The notes under the pieces were generated by a model. That model saw only the letters and a list, made by a program, of their open reading frames with translations, ran no database searches and was not told the DNA's origin. From positions 1-64,000 of the forward strand of contig NZ_NCSY01000005.1 of NCBI RefSeq assembly GCF_002156875.1: DNA of 64,000 nt. The letters run 5' to 3'. Below are positions 54,616 through 63,839 of this stretch, piece after piece; within the stretch, counting starts at the first letter, position 1, and each line of letters begins with the position of its first letter. The position numbers and the translations under genes were made by a program. This DNA is from Bacillus sp. EAC. GTDB taxonomy: Bacteria; Bacillota; Bacilli; Bacillales; Bacillaceae_G.

Positions 54616-55340
54616 TATTCTTGGTCTACTCCTTTAGAAAGCATTTGTTGAGACCTCCAAAGGTCTTCTACTTTTCCTTGTACATCATCAAAGTTTTGAT
54701 GTAATGATTGAATCATGAGGTCTCTATTTTTTGTATCGATTGCATCAATATAAAGTTGGTGATTCTCAACAATGCGTGGAAAGTCTTCATAGTTTTCCTT
54801 GAAACGAACTCGCATGGATAAAAGGACGAATGCTTCCATTACCGGTTTTGCATTATTCCAGATCATCATGATGTAAGAATGACTAATCGCTCGTATAATC
54901 GTTTCATGAAATAAAACATCTTGAAATGCAAACTCATCGGCATCTTGGTATTTTATAGCGATTTTCATCATTTCGAGAATTTTACTCAGTTCCTTTACTA
55001 ATTCATTGGTGTCTAATTTTACCAGCCGTTCAAATACAAACGTTTCGATAAGTAATCGGACATCATAGATTTCTTCTATTTCTTTATCTGTTAATCCAAT
55101 GACAACTGCACCCATTCTCTCTAAGCGAATCAAATTTTCAGATGCTAAAGTTTTTAATGCTTCCCGAATAGGGGAACGACTCACATCAAAATCGGCAGCC
55201 AATTTATTTTCTGATAAGGTGGTACCGCTTTCAATAAGACCTGAAATAATCTGCATTCTTAATTCATATGTTACACGATCACCCGCTGAAGCTTTTGATA
55301 GCCATTTTGCAGGATATAAACATTGCTTTGATTCTTTCAT
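54615..55340 (-). CDS. gntR: Gluconate operon repressor GntR
   Basis: A 241-residue GntR/FadR-subfamily regulator: an N-terminal winged helix (about 15-85, with KLAADFDVSRSPIREALKTLASENLI) and a helical FCD effector domain. It represses the gnt operon and is released by gluconate. AGAGGGTGA precedes the ATG. A perfect palindromic operator overlaps its promoter 25 bp upstream, so the operon is autoregulated as in B. subtilis. Confidence 0.95.
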   Translation of the reverse strand: MKESKQCLYPAKWLSKASAGDRVTYELRMQIISGLIESGTTLSENKLAADFDVSRSPIREALKTLASENLIRLERMGAVVIGLTDKEIEEIYDVRLLIETFVFERLVKLDTNELVKELSKILEMMKIAIKYQDADEFAFQDVLFHETIIRAISHSYIMMIWNNAKPVMEAFVLLSMRVRFKENYEDFPRIVENHQLYIDAIDTKNRDLMIQSLHQNFDDVQGKVEDLWRSQQMLSKGVDQE

Positions 55341-55364
55341 TTGTTCACCCTCTTTTTTACTAGT

Positions 55365-55382
55365 ATACTTGTATACAAGTAT
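55365..55382. promoter_or_regulatory. GntR operator
   Basis: ATACTTGTATACAAGTAT is a perfect 18-bp palindrome identical to the B. subtilis GntR operator as I recall it. It overlaps the end of the -10 box and the start of transcription. Confidence 0.92.
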
Positions 55383-55408
55383 TATATAATTTATTTCTAA
55401 AAATGCAA
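55381..55408 (-). promoter_or_regulatory. SigA promoter of the gnt operon
   Basis: TTGCAT (55403-55408) and TATAAT (55381-55386) are 16 bp apart on the minus strand. TGCAAGCGCTTTAT at 55404-55417, over the -35, matches 12 of 14 cre positions and may be a weak CcpA site. Confidence 0.8.
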
Positions 55409-55484
55409 GCGCTTTATTTCATTGTAAGAATACGTATTTATTATTTCACGATACGTTGTAAAAAAGTCGCTACTAGAAACATAA

Positions 55485-55516
55485 AAGGCAACTCCCGAAA
55501 TTGGGTGAGTTGCCTT
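55485..55516 (-). terminator. Terminator of the methyltransferase/glycosylase unit
   Basis: AAGGCAACTC (55485-55494) pairs with GAGTTGCCTT (55507-55516), with CCC and GGG inside; TTTTATGTTT follows on the minus strand. Confidence 0.8.
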
Positions 55517-55537
55517 CTTAAAATCTTGATACAAAAA

Positions 55538-55587
55538 TAGGGAAAAGGCTTGAAGTGACTGCAATCGTCCCTTTTTCCTTTTCCCTA
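55538..55587. other. Unassigned hairpin downstream of the RNA methyltransferase gene
   Basis: TAGGGAAAAGG (55538-55548) pairs perfectly with CCTTTTCCCTA (55577-55587), with 28 bases between. It lies between the stop at 55660 and the terminator at 55485-55516, so it would be in the 3' untranslated region. A 68-codon minus frame across it has no binding site. Confidence 0.45.
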
Positions 55588-55659
55588 CTCGTGCCTTTAT
55601 CAAAGGTTTATTATGAATCTGTCAAAGCTTTAATTAGTTTGTCAGAAGTTTATTGTTAG

Positions 55660-57042
55660 TTACACTTTTAAAATAAGTTGCGCCACGCATTCCACATGAC
55701 TAGTATGTGGGAACATATCGACTGGCTGTAAATACTTCACATCATACGCAGAGCTTAATACTTTTAAATCTCTAGCTAAAGTTGAAGGATTACAAGAAAC
55801 ATAAACCAATTTCTTTGGTTTAATCTTTAAAACTGTGTTTAAAAACTCTTCATCACAGCCTGTTCTAGGTGGATCTGTTACGATCACATCAGGCTTCCAA
55901 CCTTCCCTTAACCATTTTGGTAATACTAGTTCTGCTTCACCAGCTTCGTAATGAGTATTTGTAAAACCATGACTTAGCGCATTTTGTTTCGCATCAATAA
56001 TCGCTTCTTTTGTTACGTCCATGCCACGCACTTCTTTAGCATCTTTCGCTATCCACAGTCCAATCGTACCTACACCACAATAAGCATCAACAACTTTTTC
56101 TGTTCCAGTTAATGCTGCTGCTTTTTTTACTTCATCATATAGTTTAACTGTTTGTTCAGGATTTAATTGGAAAAATGCTCTTGCTGATAATTCGAATGAA
56201 AGATCGCCAAGTTTTTCCTCAATTACTTCTTCTCCAGCTAAATAAACTGTTTCCCTACCAAAAATAACTGAGGTCATTTGATTATTAATATTTTGCATTA
56301 GACTTGTTACTTCAGGCATTCTTTTTTGAATCTCGCTAATTAGCTCGTTTTTTTGAGGGAAGTCTTTCGTTCCAGTAACGAGAACTAATTGAATTTGGCC
56401 AGTACGTAAACCTACTCGCGCAACAATTGTACGAATAACACCCTTATTTTTACGTTCATTATAAACAGGGATATTAAGACGAGTTAAAATTTTCTTTACT
56501 TTACCAGTTACTTTATTTAAATCTTCATGCTGAATTGGGCAGTGACCAATATCCACAACATTATGTGAGTTTTGTGAGTATAATCCAGCGATAATTTTAT
56601 TTTTTTCAAGTCCAGTTTGAAGCTGACTTTTATTACGATAATTCCATGGATTTTCCATACCAATCGTATCTTTTATGGTTGTTTTTTCTAACAAATCCTT
56701 CGCATACTTTTCCATCGCTTGAATAACGATATCTTGTTTATATTGAAGTTGACCTTCATAAGAAGCATGTTGAATTTGGCATCCACCACATTTGTCATAA
56801 ATTTTACAAGTAGGCTCAACTCGATCTGGGGATGATTTTCGAATACGTTGAATTTTTCCTTCTGCAAATCCATTACGAACATTTGTCACTTCTGCTACTA
56901 CTTCCTCACCAGGTAATGCTCCTTTAATGAAGACAACTTGACGTTTGAAATATCCTACTCCTTCTCCATTAATTCCAATGCGTTTAATTGTTAAAGGAAA
57001 GGATTGTCCTACTTCTAATTTATTTGTTAATTGATTACTCAT
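55660..57042 (-). CDS. rlmD: 23S rRNA (uracil-C5)-methyltransferase RlmCD/RumA family
   Basis: A 460-residue enzyme with an N-terminal TRAM RNA-binding domain, a 4Fe-4S cluster site (Cys79, Cys85, Cys88 in [11 protein letters not shown] and a fourth Cys in GHCPIQ), and a Rossmann methyltransferase domain ([36 protein letters not shown] with the catalytic Cys). It methylates uridines of 23S rRNA (U747 and U1939 in related Gram-positive enzymes). TGGAGAG precedes the ATG; the gene follows the AlkA-like gene by 15 bp, matching the B. subtilis yfjP-yfjO neighbourhood. Which uridine it targets is not readable. Confidence 0.92.
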   Translation of the reverse strand: MSNQLTNKLEVGQSFPLTIKRIGINGEGVGYFKRQVVFIKGALPGEEVVAEVTNVRNGFAEGKIQRIRKSSPDRVEPTCKIYDKCGGCQIQHASYEGQLQYKQDIVIQAMEKYAKDLLEKTTIKDTIGMENPWNYRNKSQLQTGLEKNKIIAGLYSQNSHNVVDIGHCPIQHEDLNKVTGKVKKILTRLNIPVYNERKNKGVIRTIVARVGLRTGQIQLVLVTGTKDFPQKNELISEIQKRMPEVTSLMQNINNQMTSVIFGRETVYLAGEEVIEEKLGDLSFELSARAFFQLNPEQTVKLYDEVKKAAALTGTEKVVDAYCGVGTIGLWIAKDAKEVRGMDVTKEAIIDAKQNALSHGFTNTHYEAGEAELVLPKWLREGWKPDVIVTDPPRTGCDEEFLNTVLKIKPKKLVYVSCNPSTLARDLKVLSSAYDVKYLQPVDMFPHTSHVECVAQLILKV

Positions 57043-57057
57043 TTATACAACTCTCCA

Positions 57058-57918
57058 TTATTCTATACTCTTCCAAAGATAAAGAGCAGCGTAGCTTCCA
57101 AATGGAGAAACTTGCTCTTTCACATATTCCATTATCTCTTTTGAAGGTTTTCCATCTAAATTTAATAGTTTTTGAAGCGCAATTTGTATTCCTACATCGC
57201 CAACAGGGAAGATATCTTTTCTACCTAAACCAAAAAGTAAGAAGTTTTCGACAGTCCACGGACCGACTCCCTTTAGTTTAATCAACTCTTTAGCAATTTC
57301 TTCCGAAGAGATTGAACGATATTGATGATGGTTTAATACGCCTTCACTCCAAGCTTTTGCTATTCCGATCATATATTCAGCTTTTCGAGTACTAAGTTGT
57401 AAATCTCTTAATTCATCAATTGTTAACGATGAAATCTTTTCAGGTGTAGGAAAAAACCAAGCATTACCAACTCGTTCTCCATACATTCGAACAAATTTTT
57501 TCGTTACTTGAATCGCAAATGTACGTTGAATTTGTTGATGAATAATACATGAAATCAAACATGCAAAAGGGTCATTTGAAACGGTAATTGGTGTATGTCC
57601 GAATAGATCTATTAGAGGAGCTATAGTAGTTTGTCTTAAATGATGATGTAATTCTTCAAATTGTGTTTCCCACTGTAAGATAGTTGAAATTTCATTGAGG
57701 ATTTTTGTTTTGTTTTCGTGTTCACTTATGACTTCAAATCGAACCGGATCATCATTTATTTGTTTCACTTTTACAACTGCATGAGTTTCATCAATATAAA
57801 GTGGAATACTTAAACGCTTTTCGGCCGAATGGACTGAAAATGTTGGCTCATGTACTAATCTTTTTAATACTTCATCCCATTGATAAGGTGTATTAAGAGA
57901 TACCTCTTCCTTCCACAT
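57058..57918 (-). CDS. DNA-3-methyladenine glycosylase (AlkA-like, HhH-GPD)
   Basis: A 286-residue base-excision repair enzyme. The helix-hairpin-helix LIKLKGVGPWTVENFLLFGLGR and the following FPVGDVG aspartate (about residues 215-245) form the HhH-GPD catalytic core; an N-terminal AlkA_N-type domain precedes it. It removes alkylated purines from DNA, producing abasic sites. The neighbour downstream is the RNA methyltransferase gene, as for B. subtilis yfjP-yfjO. Confidence 0.9.
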   Translation of the reverse strand: MWKEEVSLNTPYQWDEVLKRLVHEPTFSVHSAEKRLSIPLYIDETHAVVKVKQINDDPVRFEVISEHENKTKILNEISTILQWETQFEELHHHLRQTTIAPLIDLFGHTPITVSNDPFACLISCIIHQQIQRTFAIQVTKKFVRMYGERVGNAWFFPTPEKISSLTIDELRDLQLSTRKAEYMIGIAKAWSEGVLNHHQYRSISSEEIAKELIKLKGVGPWTVENFLLFGLGRKDIFPVGDVGIQIALQKLLNLDGKPSKEIMEYVKEQVSPFGSYAALYLWKSIE

Positions 57919-58082
57919 ACTCCCGTTCCTCCTTACATACTCTGATGTGTATTATAGCACATGGAGTACTAAGGTTGAAATTTCTTGAAAACATAGTCTT
58001 CGATTGACAAAATATCTCTGTCATACTGAATTTGAATTTAGCACTTTTTAAGTTAGAATCAATAAATTGCGAAAATCAAAAT

Positions 58083-58118
58083 AAAAACTGTCCTTGTATA
58101 ATACAAGAACAGTTTTTA
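58083..58118. terminator. Terminator downstream of pdaA
   Basis: 58083-58099 pairs with 58101-58117 over about 14 bp (AAAAACTGT with ACAGTTTTT as the outer part), with A/T runs on both sides. It begins directly after the pdaA stop. Confidence 0.82.
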
Positions 58119-58925
58119 TTATTTAGGTAGATAAAAATATGGATTAAATCCACTTCTTTCTAACATCAATTCGTCTAAGCTTCTGAAAGTATAGCCTCTT
58201 TTATGTAAATCAGTAATAATTGCATCCATAGCTTCAGCATTATCCTTTGAAACAGTATGCATTAATATAACTGCTCCAGGATGAATGAGCTCCATCACAT
58301 TGTCATGCGCGTATTTCCACCCACGTTGTTGATCTACTTTCCAATCAACATAAGCAAGGGACCAAAAAACATTTTCATACCCTTCACGATTAACGATTGC
58401 TAAAGTACGCTCACTAAATACTCCTCTTGCCGGACGGAAATATTTCATATCAGTACGTCCTGTCAATTCTTGATAGGCCATCTTGACCTGTTCTAATTCC
58501 TGAACAATTCTTGCATCACCAAGCGTAGTCATATCAGGATGACTCCATGAATGATTTCCTACGATATGACCTTCATCGACCATCCGTTTAACTAATTCTG
58601 GATTCGCTTTAATATAATGACCTGTAATAAAGAAAGTTGCATGTACTTTATGTTTTTTCAGTACATCTAAAAATTTAGGAGTATACCCATTTTCATAACC
58701 ATTATCGAAAGTTAAGTAAATATCCTTTTTTTTCGTATCCCCTAAATAGACTGATCCATTTCGAGAAAGCATTTTATTAAACAACTCACCTGCATCAGGT
58801 GGAACTTCATCTTTCGCTCGTACAATTCCCCAATTATGTGGGGCATTGCTATAAGCAAAAGTCGTTCCTGGTAATACGAGTAGAATCGCTATAAGAAATG
58901 GGATAATGTATGCCAATTTTTTCAA
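58119..58925 (-). CDS. pdaA: Delta-lactam-biosynthetic de-N-acetylase PdaA
   Basis: A 268-residue exported polysaccharide deacetylase. A signal peptide (KKLAYIIPFLIAILLVLPG, cleavage after TFA) is followed by a NodB domain with LTFDNGYENGY (metal Asp) and NHSWSHPDMT (metal histidines). PdaA removes the acetyl group from MurNAc in spore cortex peptidoglycan, the step needed for muramic-delta-lactam, which SleB (40603-41319) recognises. I prefer the TTG at 58925, about 6 nt after GAGGTG; the GTG at 58934 overlaps that site. It resembles B. subtilis YfjS/PdaA in sequence and neighbourhood. Confidence 0.93.
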   Translation of the reverse strand: MKKLAYIIPFLIAILLVLPGTTFAYSNAPHNWGIVRAKDEVPPDAGELFNKMLSRNGSVYLGDTKKKDIYLTFDNGYENGYTPKFLDVLKKHKVHATFFITGHYIKANPELVKRMVDEGHIVGNHSWSHPDMTTLGDARIVQELEQVKMAYQELTGRTDMKYFRPARGVFSERTLAIVNREGYENVFWSLAYVDWKVDQQRGWKYAHDNVMELIHPGAVILMHTVSKDNAEAMDAIITDLHKRGYTFRSLDELMLERSGFNPYFYLPK

Positions 58926-59177
58926 TTCTATCACCTCACTTGAGATTAGTATTTGTAAATATGTTAGAAATATTTAACGAAATGAACTACTTTTTAAATC
59001 AAATAGTTTAAAGTACTAAATTTTCATAACACTAAAAAAAATGTTTCTTATTTTCATTATTTTTGTTTGCAAAATATATAAATATTTTTAGCATTCCGCT
59101 CCAATCAATACACTGTAATAAAGCCTCCCTAAATCAACAATCTTTTAATAAGGTGCCAAATCATTAGAAAAAGTCAC
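58926..59177. other. Intergenic region between pdaA and fumarase genes
   Basis: It should carry the forespore promoter of pdaA, which I could not place with confidence. The segment 59093-59110 (ATTCCGCTCCAATCAATA) partly matches 39147-39164 and is a possible relic of an interspersed repeat. No gene or RNA is evident. Confidence 0.4.
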
Positions 59178-59222
59178 AAAAAAAGCAATGTCATCCATTC
59201 AAATGAAATGAATAACATTGCT
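59177..59222 (-). terminator. Terminator of the fumarase gene
   Basis: AGCAATGT (59184-59191) pairs with ACATTGCT (59215-59222), the inner CATTC/GAATG adds pairs, and seven T residues follow on the minus strand. Confidence 0.85.
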
Positions 59223-59232
59223 CATCCTTTTA

Positions 59233-60753
59233 TTAGAATACTTTCTCAGCCATCGTTGCAAGCTTTTGAAGTGAATCTTTATCAACTTCTTTATGCAATG
59301 AATTACCATGTGAATCCATTGTAACGACTGCTTTAAAGTCTTCAATTTGCAAGTGCCACATAGCTTCAGGAATTCCAAATTCCAGGAAGTCTACACCTTT
59401 TACTTCTTTTATACATTGTGCATAGTATTGTGCTGCTCCACCAATTGCATTTAAGTACACTCCACCGTGCTCTCCTAATGCTTTTAATGTTTTTTCGCCC
59501 ATACCGCCTTTACCAATTACAGCGCGAATACCAAATTTCTTCATGATATCCCCTTGATATGGCTCCTCACGAATACTTGTTGTTGGACCTGCTGCTTTAA
59601 TGTGATATTTTTCATCAGCATCCTTTAAAACTACTGGGCCACAGTGATAAATAATTTGACCATTTAAATCTACTGGGCAATCATGGTCTTTTAAATGATG
59701 GTGAATTGCGTCACGGCCTGTGTACATCATGCCACTAATTGAAACAACATCTCCAACTTTTAATTCCCGAATTTGTTCTTCTGTAATAGGAGCTACTAAT
59801 TTTACTTCACGTGGTTTCTCAGTTGTTTCAGACTCATTTGTGAAGCTAATTTCTTCACCATCGCGATAAATCCATTCTGAAATCCCACCAGATTCAGCAT
59901 TAATTTTCATTCCTAAACGACGAAACGCCCAACAATTATAAGCAACTGAAACAAAGAAACTTGCAGGTAGACGATTGATCACTCCGATTTTACAGCCTAG
60001 TAGAGTTGTTTCTCCACCAAAGCCCATCGTTCCCACTCCAAGCTTATTTGCATTTTCTAAAATATAGTCTTCCATTACTCTTAGCTCTTCAATCGGATTA
60101 ACATCATCTGTTAAACGAAAAAGTTGATCTTTCGCAAGTTCGTAACCACTTGTACGATCTCCACCAACTCCTACACCAATAAAGCCAGCACTACAGCCTT
60201 GTCCTTGTGCTTGGTATACGCTGTGTAAAATACACTTACGTATTCCGTCTAGATCACGACCAGCCTTTCCAAGTCCCTCTAATTCACATGGTAGGCTATA
60301 TTGAATATTTTTATTTTCACAACCGCCACCTTTTAATATTAGGCGGATATCAATATACTCACTTTCATGTTGTTCAAATTTGATAACAGGAGTACCTGGT
60401 CCTAAATTATTCCCACTATTTTTTCCAAATAATGAATCAACTGAATTTGGTCGAAGCTTGCTATCTTTAGTCGCTTGTTCCATCGCTGCAAAGATTGCTT
60501 TTTTTATTTCAAGCTGGTTAACCCCAACTGGCGTTTTCACTTTAAAAGTTGGCATACCAGTGTCCTGACAAATAGGTGAAACATCACCTTCAGCCATCAT
60601 GATATTATTTGTAATCGTTTCTAATGCAATCGCACTTCTAGTGCCTGCACTTTCATTTGCTTTCGCTTGTCGAATGGCTTTACGCACATCCTTTGGTAGG
60701 TTCGTTGATGTTTCTACAATTAACTGATAAATACTCTCTTGTAACTGTTGCAT
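59233..60753 (-). CDS. fumA: Class I fumarate hydratase (4Fe-4S)
   Basis: A 506-residue oxygen-sensitive fumarase that interconverts fumarate and malate in the TCA cycle. Cluster cysteines include Cys62 in CQDTG and those in GGGCENKN and GQGCSAGF; both the alpha part (about 1-285) and the beta part (about 320-506, with ISGMMYTGRDA and TTSIREEPY-like catalytic blocks) are fused in one chain. GAGGGGG precedes the ATG. It is monocistronic. This iron-sulfur type occurs in the B. cereus group as I recall, whereas B. subtilis uses the class II enzyme. Confidence 0.94.
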   Translation of the reverse strand: MQQLQESIYQLIVETSTNLPKDVRKAIRQAKANESAGTRSAIALETITNNIMMAEGDVSPICQDTGMPTFKVKTPVGVNQLEIKKAIFAAMEQATKDSKLRPNSVDSLFGKNSGNNLGPGTPVIKFEQHESEYIDIRLILKGGGCENKNIQYSLPCELEGLGKAGRDLDGIRKCILHSVYQAQGQGCSAGFIGVGVGGDRTSGYELAKDQLFRLTDDVNPIEELRVMEDYILENANKLGVGTMGFGGETTLLGCKIGVINRLPASFFVSVAYNCWAFRRLGMKINAESGGISEWIYRDGEEISFTNESETTEKPREVKLVAPITEEQIRELKVGDVVSISGMMYTGRDAIHHHLKDHDCPVDLNGQIIYHCGPVVLKDADEKYHIKAAGPTTSIREEPYQGDIMKKFGIRAVIGKGGMGEKTLKALGEHGGVYLNAIGGAAQYYAQCIKEVKGVDFLEFGIPEAMWHLQIEDFKAVVTMDSHGNSLHKEVDKDSLQKLATMAEKVF

Positions 60754-60854
60754 TACTGCTCCCCCTCAACCCTTTATAAAAAAGACAGAATGTTCCCCTT
60801 TTTATTATAATACAATTTTAAATAAACGGTTTAATAAAACGGATTATTCACCAT

Positions 60855-60880
60855 AAAAAAAGCCCATTAAAATGGACTTT
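60855..60880 (-). terminator. Terminator overlapping the SE1561 gene stop
   Basis: AAGTCCATT pairs with AATGGGCTT (minus strand, one G-U pair), followed by seven T residues. Confidence 0.78.
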
Positions 60881-61049
60881 ATTCAGCACGATTAACTTCG
60901 CGACACTTATTTTCTAAGTCATCTAATACTGACAATAATTGATCTAGCTCTTCTAGACTTAATTCTTCCGGTTCTAACGATTCAATTGTCTCCATAACTG
61001 TATTAAAACGTTCTTTTATATAGGATAATTGTTCAACTGAATTTGACAT
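60879..61049 (-). CDS. SE1561-family small protein
   Basis: A 56-residue acidic, wholly helical protein (start MSNSVEQLSYIKERF, middle LEPEELSLEELDQLLSVLDDLE) read directly from the minus strand. It matches the pattern of the SE1561 family of bacilli and staphylococci, whose function is unknown. A GGAGCGAGAG site lies 7 nt before the ATG. A terminator overlaps its stop, and it is divergent from yfkAB. Confidence 0.82.
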   Translation of the reverse strand: MSNSVEQLSYIKERFNTVMETIESLEPEELSLEELDQLLSVLDDLENKCREVNRAE

Positions 61050-61247
61050 AAATCTCTCGCTCCTTCTTAAACACTTATAGGCTTATTATACCCTTTTTAG
61101 TCTATATATCGTAGATTTTCGACATTTTTTAAATTTCGGAACGTTATATCTATACAACAATTATGTTTCTTACTTATAATAGTTGAGGAAAAATTAAATT
61201 TATCTAATACTTATGGGTGCTTTGAAGTACCCTAAAGGAGTTTTTAC

Positions 61248-62369
61248 ATGAAAAGTCTATTACAACAAATAACACCTACATATGATCCTTGGGAAGCATA
61301 TATGGATGTTGAAGAGTATGGTAAAAACATACTTACAAATGTTGAGTTTACAACAACAACCATTTGTAATATGCGCTGCGAACATTGTGCGGTAGGTTAT
61401 ACACTTCAGCCAAAGGATCCTAATGCCTTACCAATTGAATTAATTTTAAACCGCTTAGAAGAAATCGAGAAGCTTCGTTGTATTAGTATTACTGGTGGGG
61501 AGCCAATGCTTTCTAACAAAATGCTTAACGAATATGTTGTTCCTTTATTAAAGTACGCTCATGAACGAGGTGTACGTACTCAAATTAACTCAAATCTTAC
61601 ACTAGATTTTGAACGCTATGAAAAGATTATCCCTTACTTAGATGTCCTACATATTTCACATAACTGGGGAACTGTTGATGAATTTGTTGAAGCTGGTTTT
61701 GCGATGATGGAACGTAAACCTACATATGCACAACGAGCAAAATTATTTGATAATATGATCGAAAATAGTCAACGTCTTGCAGAAGCAGGTGTTATGGTAT
61801 CCGCTGAAACTATGCTAAATAAACGTACATTACCTTATTTAGAAAAAATCCATAAACAAATTGTTAATGAAATGAAATGTCAACGTCATGAAGTTCATCC
61901 AATGTACGCAAGTGATTTCGCAAGTAATCTTGAGGTACTATCAAAAGACGAACTTCGTAATGCAATTTCTACATTATTAGATGTTCGCGATGAAAATATT
62001 TGGATGCTCTTTGGAACTTTACCATTTTATCCTTGTAGTGATGAAGAAAATGAATTAGAAATCATACAAAGATTATATAATAGCAAAAATGTAACTCTAC
62101 GAAACGACCCGGATGGACGATCACGATTAAACGTAAATATATTTGATGGAAGTATTATTGTAACTGATTTTGGCGATGTTCCACACCTTGGGAATATAAA
62201 AGATAACACACTTCAATATGCATACGACAAATGGATGGAATCTAAAACAGCAAAAGAATTGAGCTGTCACTGTCCTGCTGTAAAATGTTTAGGACCTAAT
62301 ATACTAGTTAAAAATAGCTATTATCCTACGACTGATTTTACGACTAAAAATACAAAGCTTACTTTCTAA
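61248..62369 (+). CDS. yfkAB: Radical SAM protein YfkAB
   Basis: A 373-residue radical SAM enzyme. The cluster motif is in TTICNMRCEHCAVGY (CxxxCxxC, about residues 36-50), GGEPMLS follows at about 83-89, and a C-terminal Cys cluster CHCPAVKCLGP may bind a second iron-sulfur centre. Homologues in B. subtilis are yfkA and yfkB, which read as one gene. The reaction is unknown. AAAGGAG precedes the ATG; a short GGGTGCTT/AAGTACCC hairpin (61215-61232) lies directly in front of that site. TATAAT at 61175-61180 may be the -10 box. Confidence 0.92.
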   Translation: MKSLLQQITPTYDPWEAYMDVEEYGKNILTNVEFTTTTICNMRCEHCAVGYTLQPKDPNALPIELILNRLEEIEKLRCISITGGEPMLSNKMLNEYVVPLLKYAHERGVRTQINSNLTLDFERYEKIIPYLDVLHISHNWGTVDEFVEAGFAMMERKPTYAQRAKLFDNMIENSQRLAEAGVMVSAETMLNKRTLPYLEKIHKQIVNEMKCQRHEVHPMYASDFASNLEVLSKDELRNAISTLLDVRDENIWMLFGTLPFYPCSDEENELEIIQRLYNSKNVTLRNDPDGRSRLNVNIFDGSIIVTDFGDVPHLGNIKDNTLQYAYDKWMESKTAKELSCHCPAVKCLGPNILVKNSYYPTTDFTTKNTKLTF

Positions 62370-62387
62370 AATAAAATAATCTATTTT

Positions 62388-62446
62388 AAAACATCTCAAA
62401 TTGTTAGACGTAAAGCCTAATAATGCGAGGTGTTTTGTTTTTTTAC
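62388..62446 (+). terminator. Terminator after yfkAB
   Basis: AAAACATCTC (62388-62397) pairs with GAGGTGTTTT (62427-62436), a second inner stem (ATTGTTAG with CTAATAAT) extends it, and a T-run follows. Confidence 0.87.
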
Positions 62447-62666
62447 AATTTTTACATTTTTATGTAATATTTTTAATAAAATGTGAAAAAAAGCACTGTT
62501 TTAACTTGTCGAATGAATGTAAAATAGCATAAATAGTGTAGAAATATGTATTAAGCACATTGGCATCTTTGATTATCTTCTACTATTTCTAAATCAGTCA
62601 CCAACAGATCTTGCATACATTTCACTTATTAATATACTAATATTTTTATAATTGAGGTGGCAATTA

Positions 62667-62885
62667 ATGCATTCAAATCAAACCTCACCTAAGACTGACA
62701 CAGTAGATAGAAGACATTTTTTAAAAACATTATCATTATTCCTTATCGGTTTCACAATCGTAACTCCATTTCATAATCCTTTTCATTCTGTAAAAGTAAT
62801 GGCAAAGGAAAAAAAGAGTGGAATTACTTGGGGACAACTAGAAAATCTAACTTGGGAACAAATCCAAAATCTAAATCAAAAATAA
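62667..62885 (+). CDS. Small protein with twin-arginine-like signal
   Basis: A 72-residue protein I do not recognise. The N-terminal VDRRHFLKTLSLFLIG fits a Tat export motif (RR-x-FLK followed by a hydrophobic stretch), with possible cleavage after VKVMA. The mature part would be only about 25 residues, Lys-rich then TWGQLENLTWEQIQNLNQK, in which TWxQxxNL occurs twice. The ATG at 62667 follows GAGGTGG; a TTG at 62652 overlaps it. It lies between yfkAB and yfkD and has its own terminator. It could be a secreted peptide or a membrane-held small protein. Confidence 0.75.
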   Translation: MHSNQTSPKTDTVDRRHFLKTLSLFLIGFTIVTPFHNPFHSVKVMAKEKKSGITWGQLENLTWEQIQNLNQK

Positions 62886-62920
62886 AAGAATGCCTCTTAA
62901 CAAGATGGCATTCTTTTTTA
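62884..62920 (+). terminator. Terminator after the small Tat-like gene
   Basis: AAAAGAATGCC (62884-62894) pairs with GGCATTCTTTT (62907-62917), followed by T residues. It overlaps the stop codon. Confidence 0.9.
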
Positions 62921-63035
62921 ATTTTTCTACTATGCATTTCTAAAACGACCGAAATGAAAGATCAAACCTATCATAAAGTAAGTTTGTTCTTATGGATTTT
63001 ACTATTTATTTATTGAAAATTTTTCAAAAGAAACA

Positions 63036-63839
63036 CTATCTTGGATGCACTGATGTCACATAGCCAAATGATACGTAATCTTGTACTGGGATCCATGCTC
63101 CAATTCCTTGAGAAATGACATTTTTTACTTGTAATGATTTCTTATTGCCTTTTAAAATTAGATAGACTTCTCCAAAAGTAACTTTTCCTTTTTCATTTAC
63201 TGCTGGTGCATAAGTATATAAGTAGCCAAGTCTCTTCGGCGGTACATTATAAACTCTTTCATTTTTAGTCCCTGCACCTATGACCGTTTGAAATGCCAAT
63301 GGTAATGTTGTTTTTTCTGAGGCATCATGCATCATTAAATTTATTACGTCATCTGCATCTCTTACTTTTGATGTTAAACCACCACGAATGATGAGTTGTG
63401 AATTTTGATAGTATTTTACTTGTTTATAATTTTTTTCTCCTCGGTTATCGAGAAAGTTAGTATTTACCTTTTTATATTGCCAATTTATTGTTGTTTCATT
63501 TGATTCGTAATTTAAAGGCCATACACCTAGAAAAATCTTTGCATTATAACCAACTGCAAATGGTGCTTTTCCAACTGAAGACTCATTAAACATGCGAATT
63601 AAATTGGGATTTTCAATTTTAACATTCGATGAATCTAGTAATTGCTTTGCTAATTCACCTGGTTGCAATTCTGGTAAATCTTGAGATGGATTTGGATACG
63701 TATTTTCTTTTGATACATTTGAAGCAAAACCTGGAACTCTTAGATCAGATTTTGCAGCAAAAGATTTTTGTGAATTAGTTAAAGAAATTGATAAGAAAAC
63801 TATATTTAAAAGTATGAATGATTTCATCCATTTAAACAT
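63036..63839 (-). CDS. yfkD: YfkD-family secreted protein
   Basis: A 267-residue exported protein with a Sec signal peptide (KWMKSFILLNIVFLSISL, cleavage near SFA-AK) and the YfkD-type body (FASNVSKENTYPNPSQDLPELQP, then VGYNAKIFLGVWPLNYES and the C-terminal VKNVISQGIGAWIPVQDYVSFGYVTSVHPR region, cited as family blocks). Its function is unknown. The ATG at 63839 is 7 nt after AAAGGAG; frames from further upstream cross that site. It is next to yfkAB, as in B. subtilis. Confidence 0.88.
   Translation of the reverse strand: MFKWMKSFILLNIVFLSISLTNSQKSFAAKSDLRVPGFASNVSKENTYPNPSQDLPELQPGELAKQLLDSSNVKIENPNLIRMFNESSVGKAPFAVGYNAKIFLGVWPLNYESNETTINWQYKKVNTNFLDNRGEKNYKQVKYYQNSQLIIRGGLTSKVRDADDVINLMMHDASEKTTLPLAFQTVIGAGTKNERVYNVPPKRLGYLYTYAPAVNEKGKVTFGEVYLILKGNKKSLQVKNVISQGIGAWIPVQDYVSFGYVTSVHPR

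Noticed and set aside
55397-55603. 68-codon minus-strand frame downstream of the RNA methyltransferase
   Set aside because: It spans two hairpins including a terminator and has no binding site.
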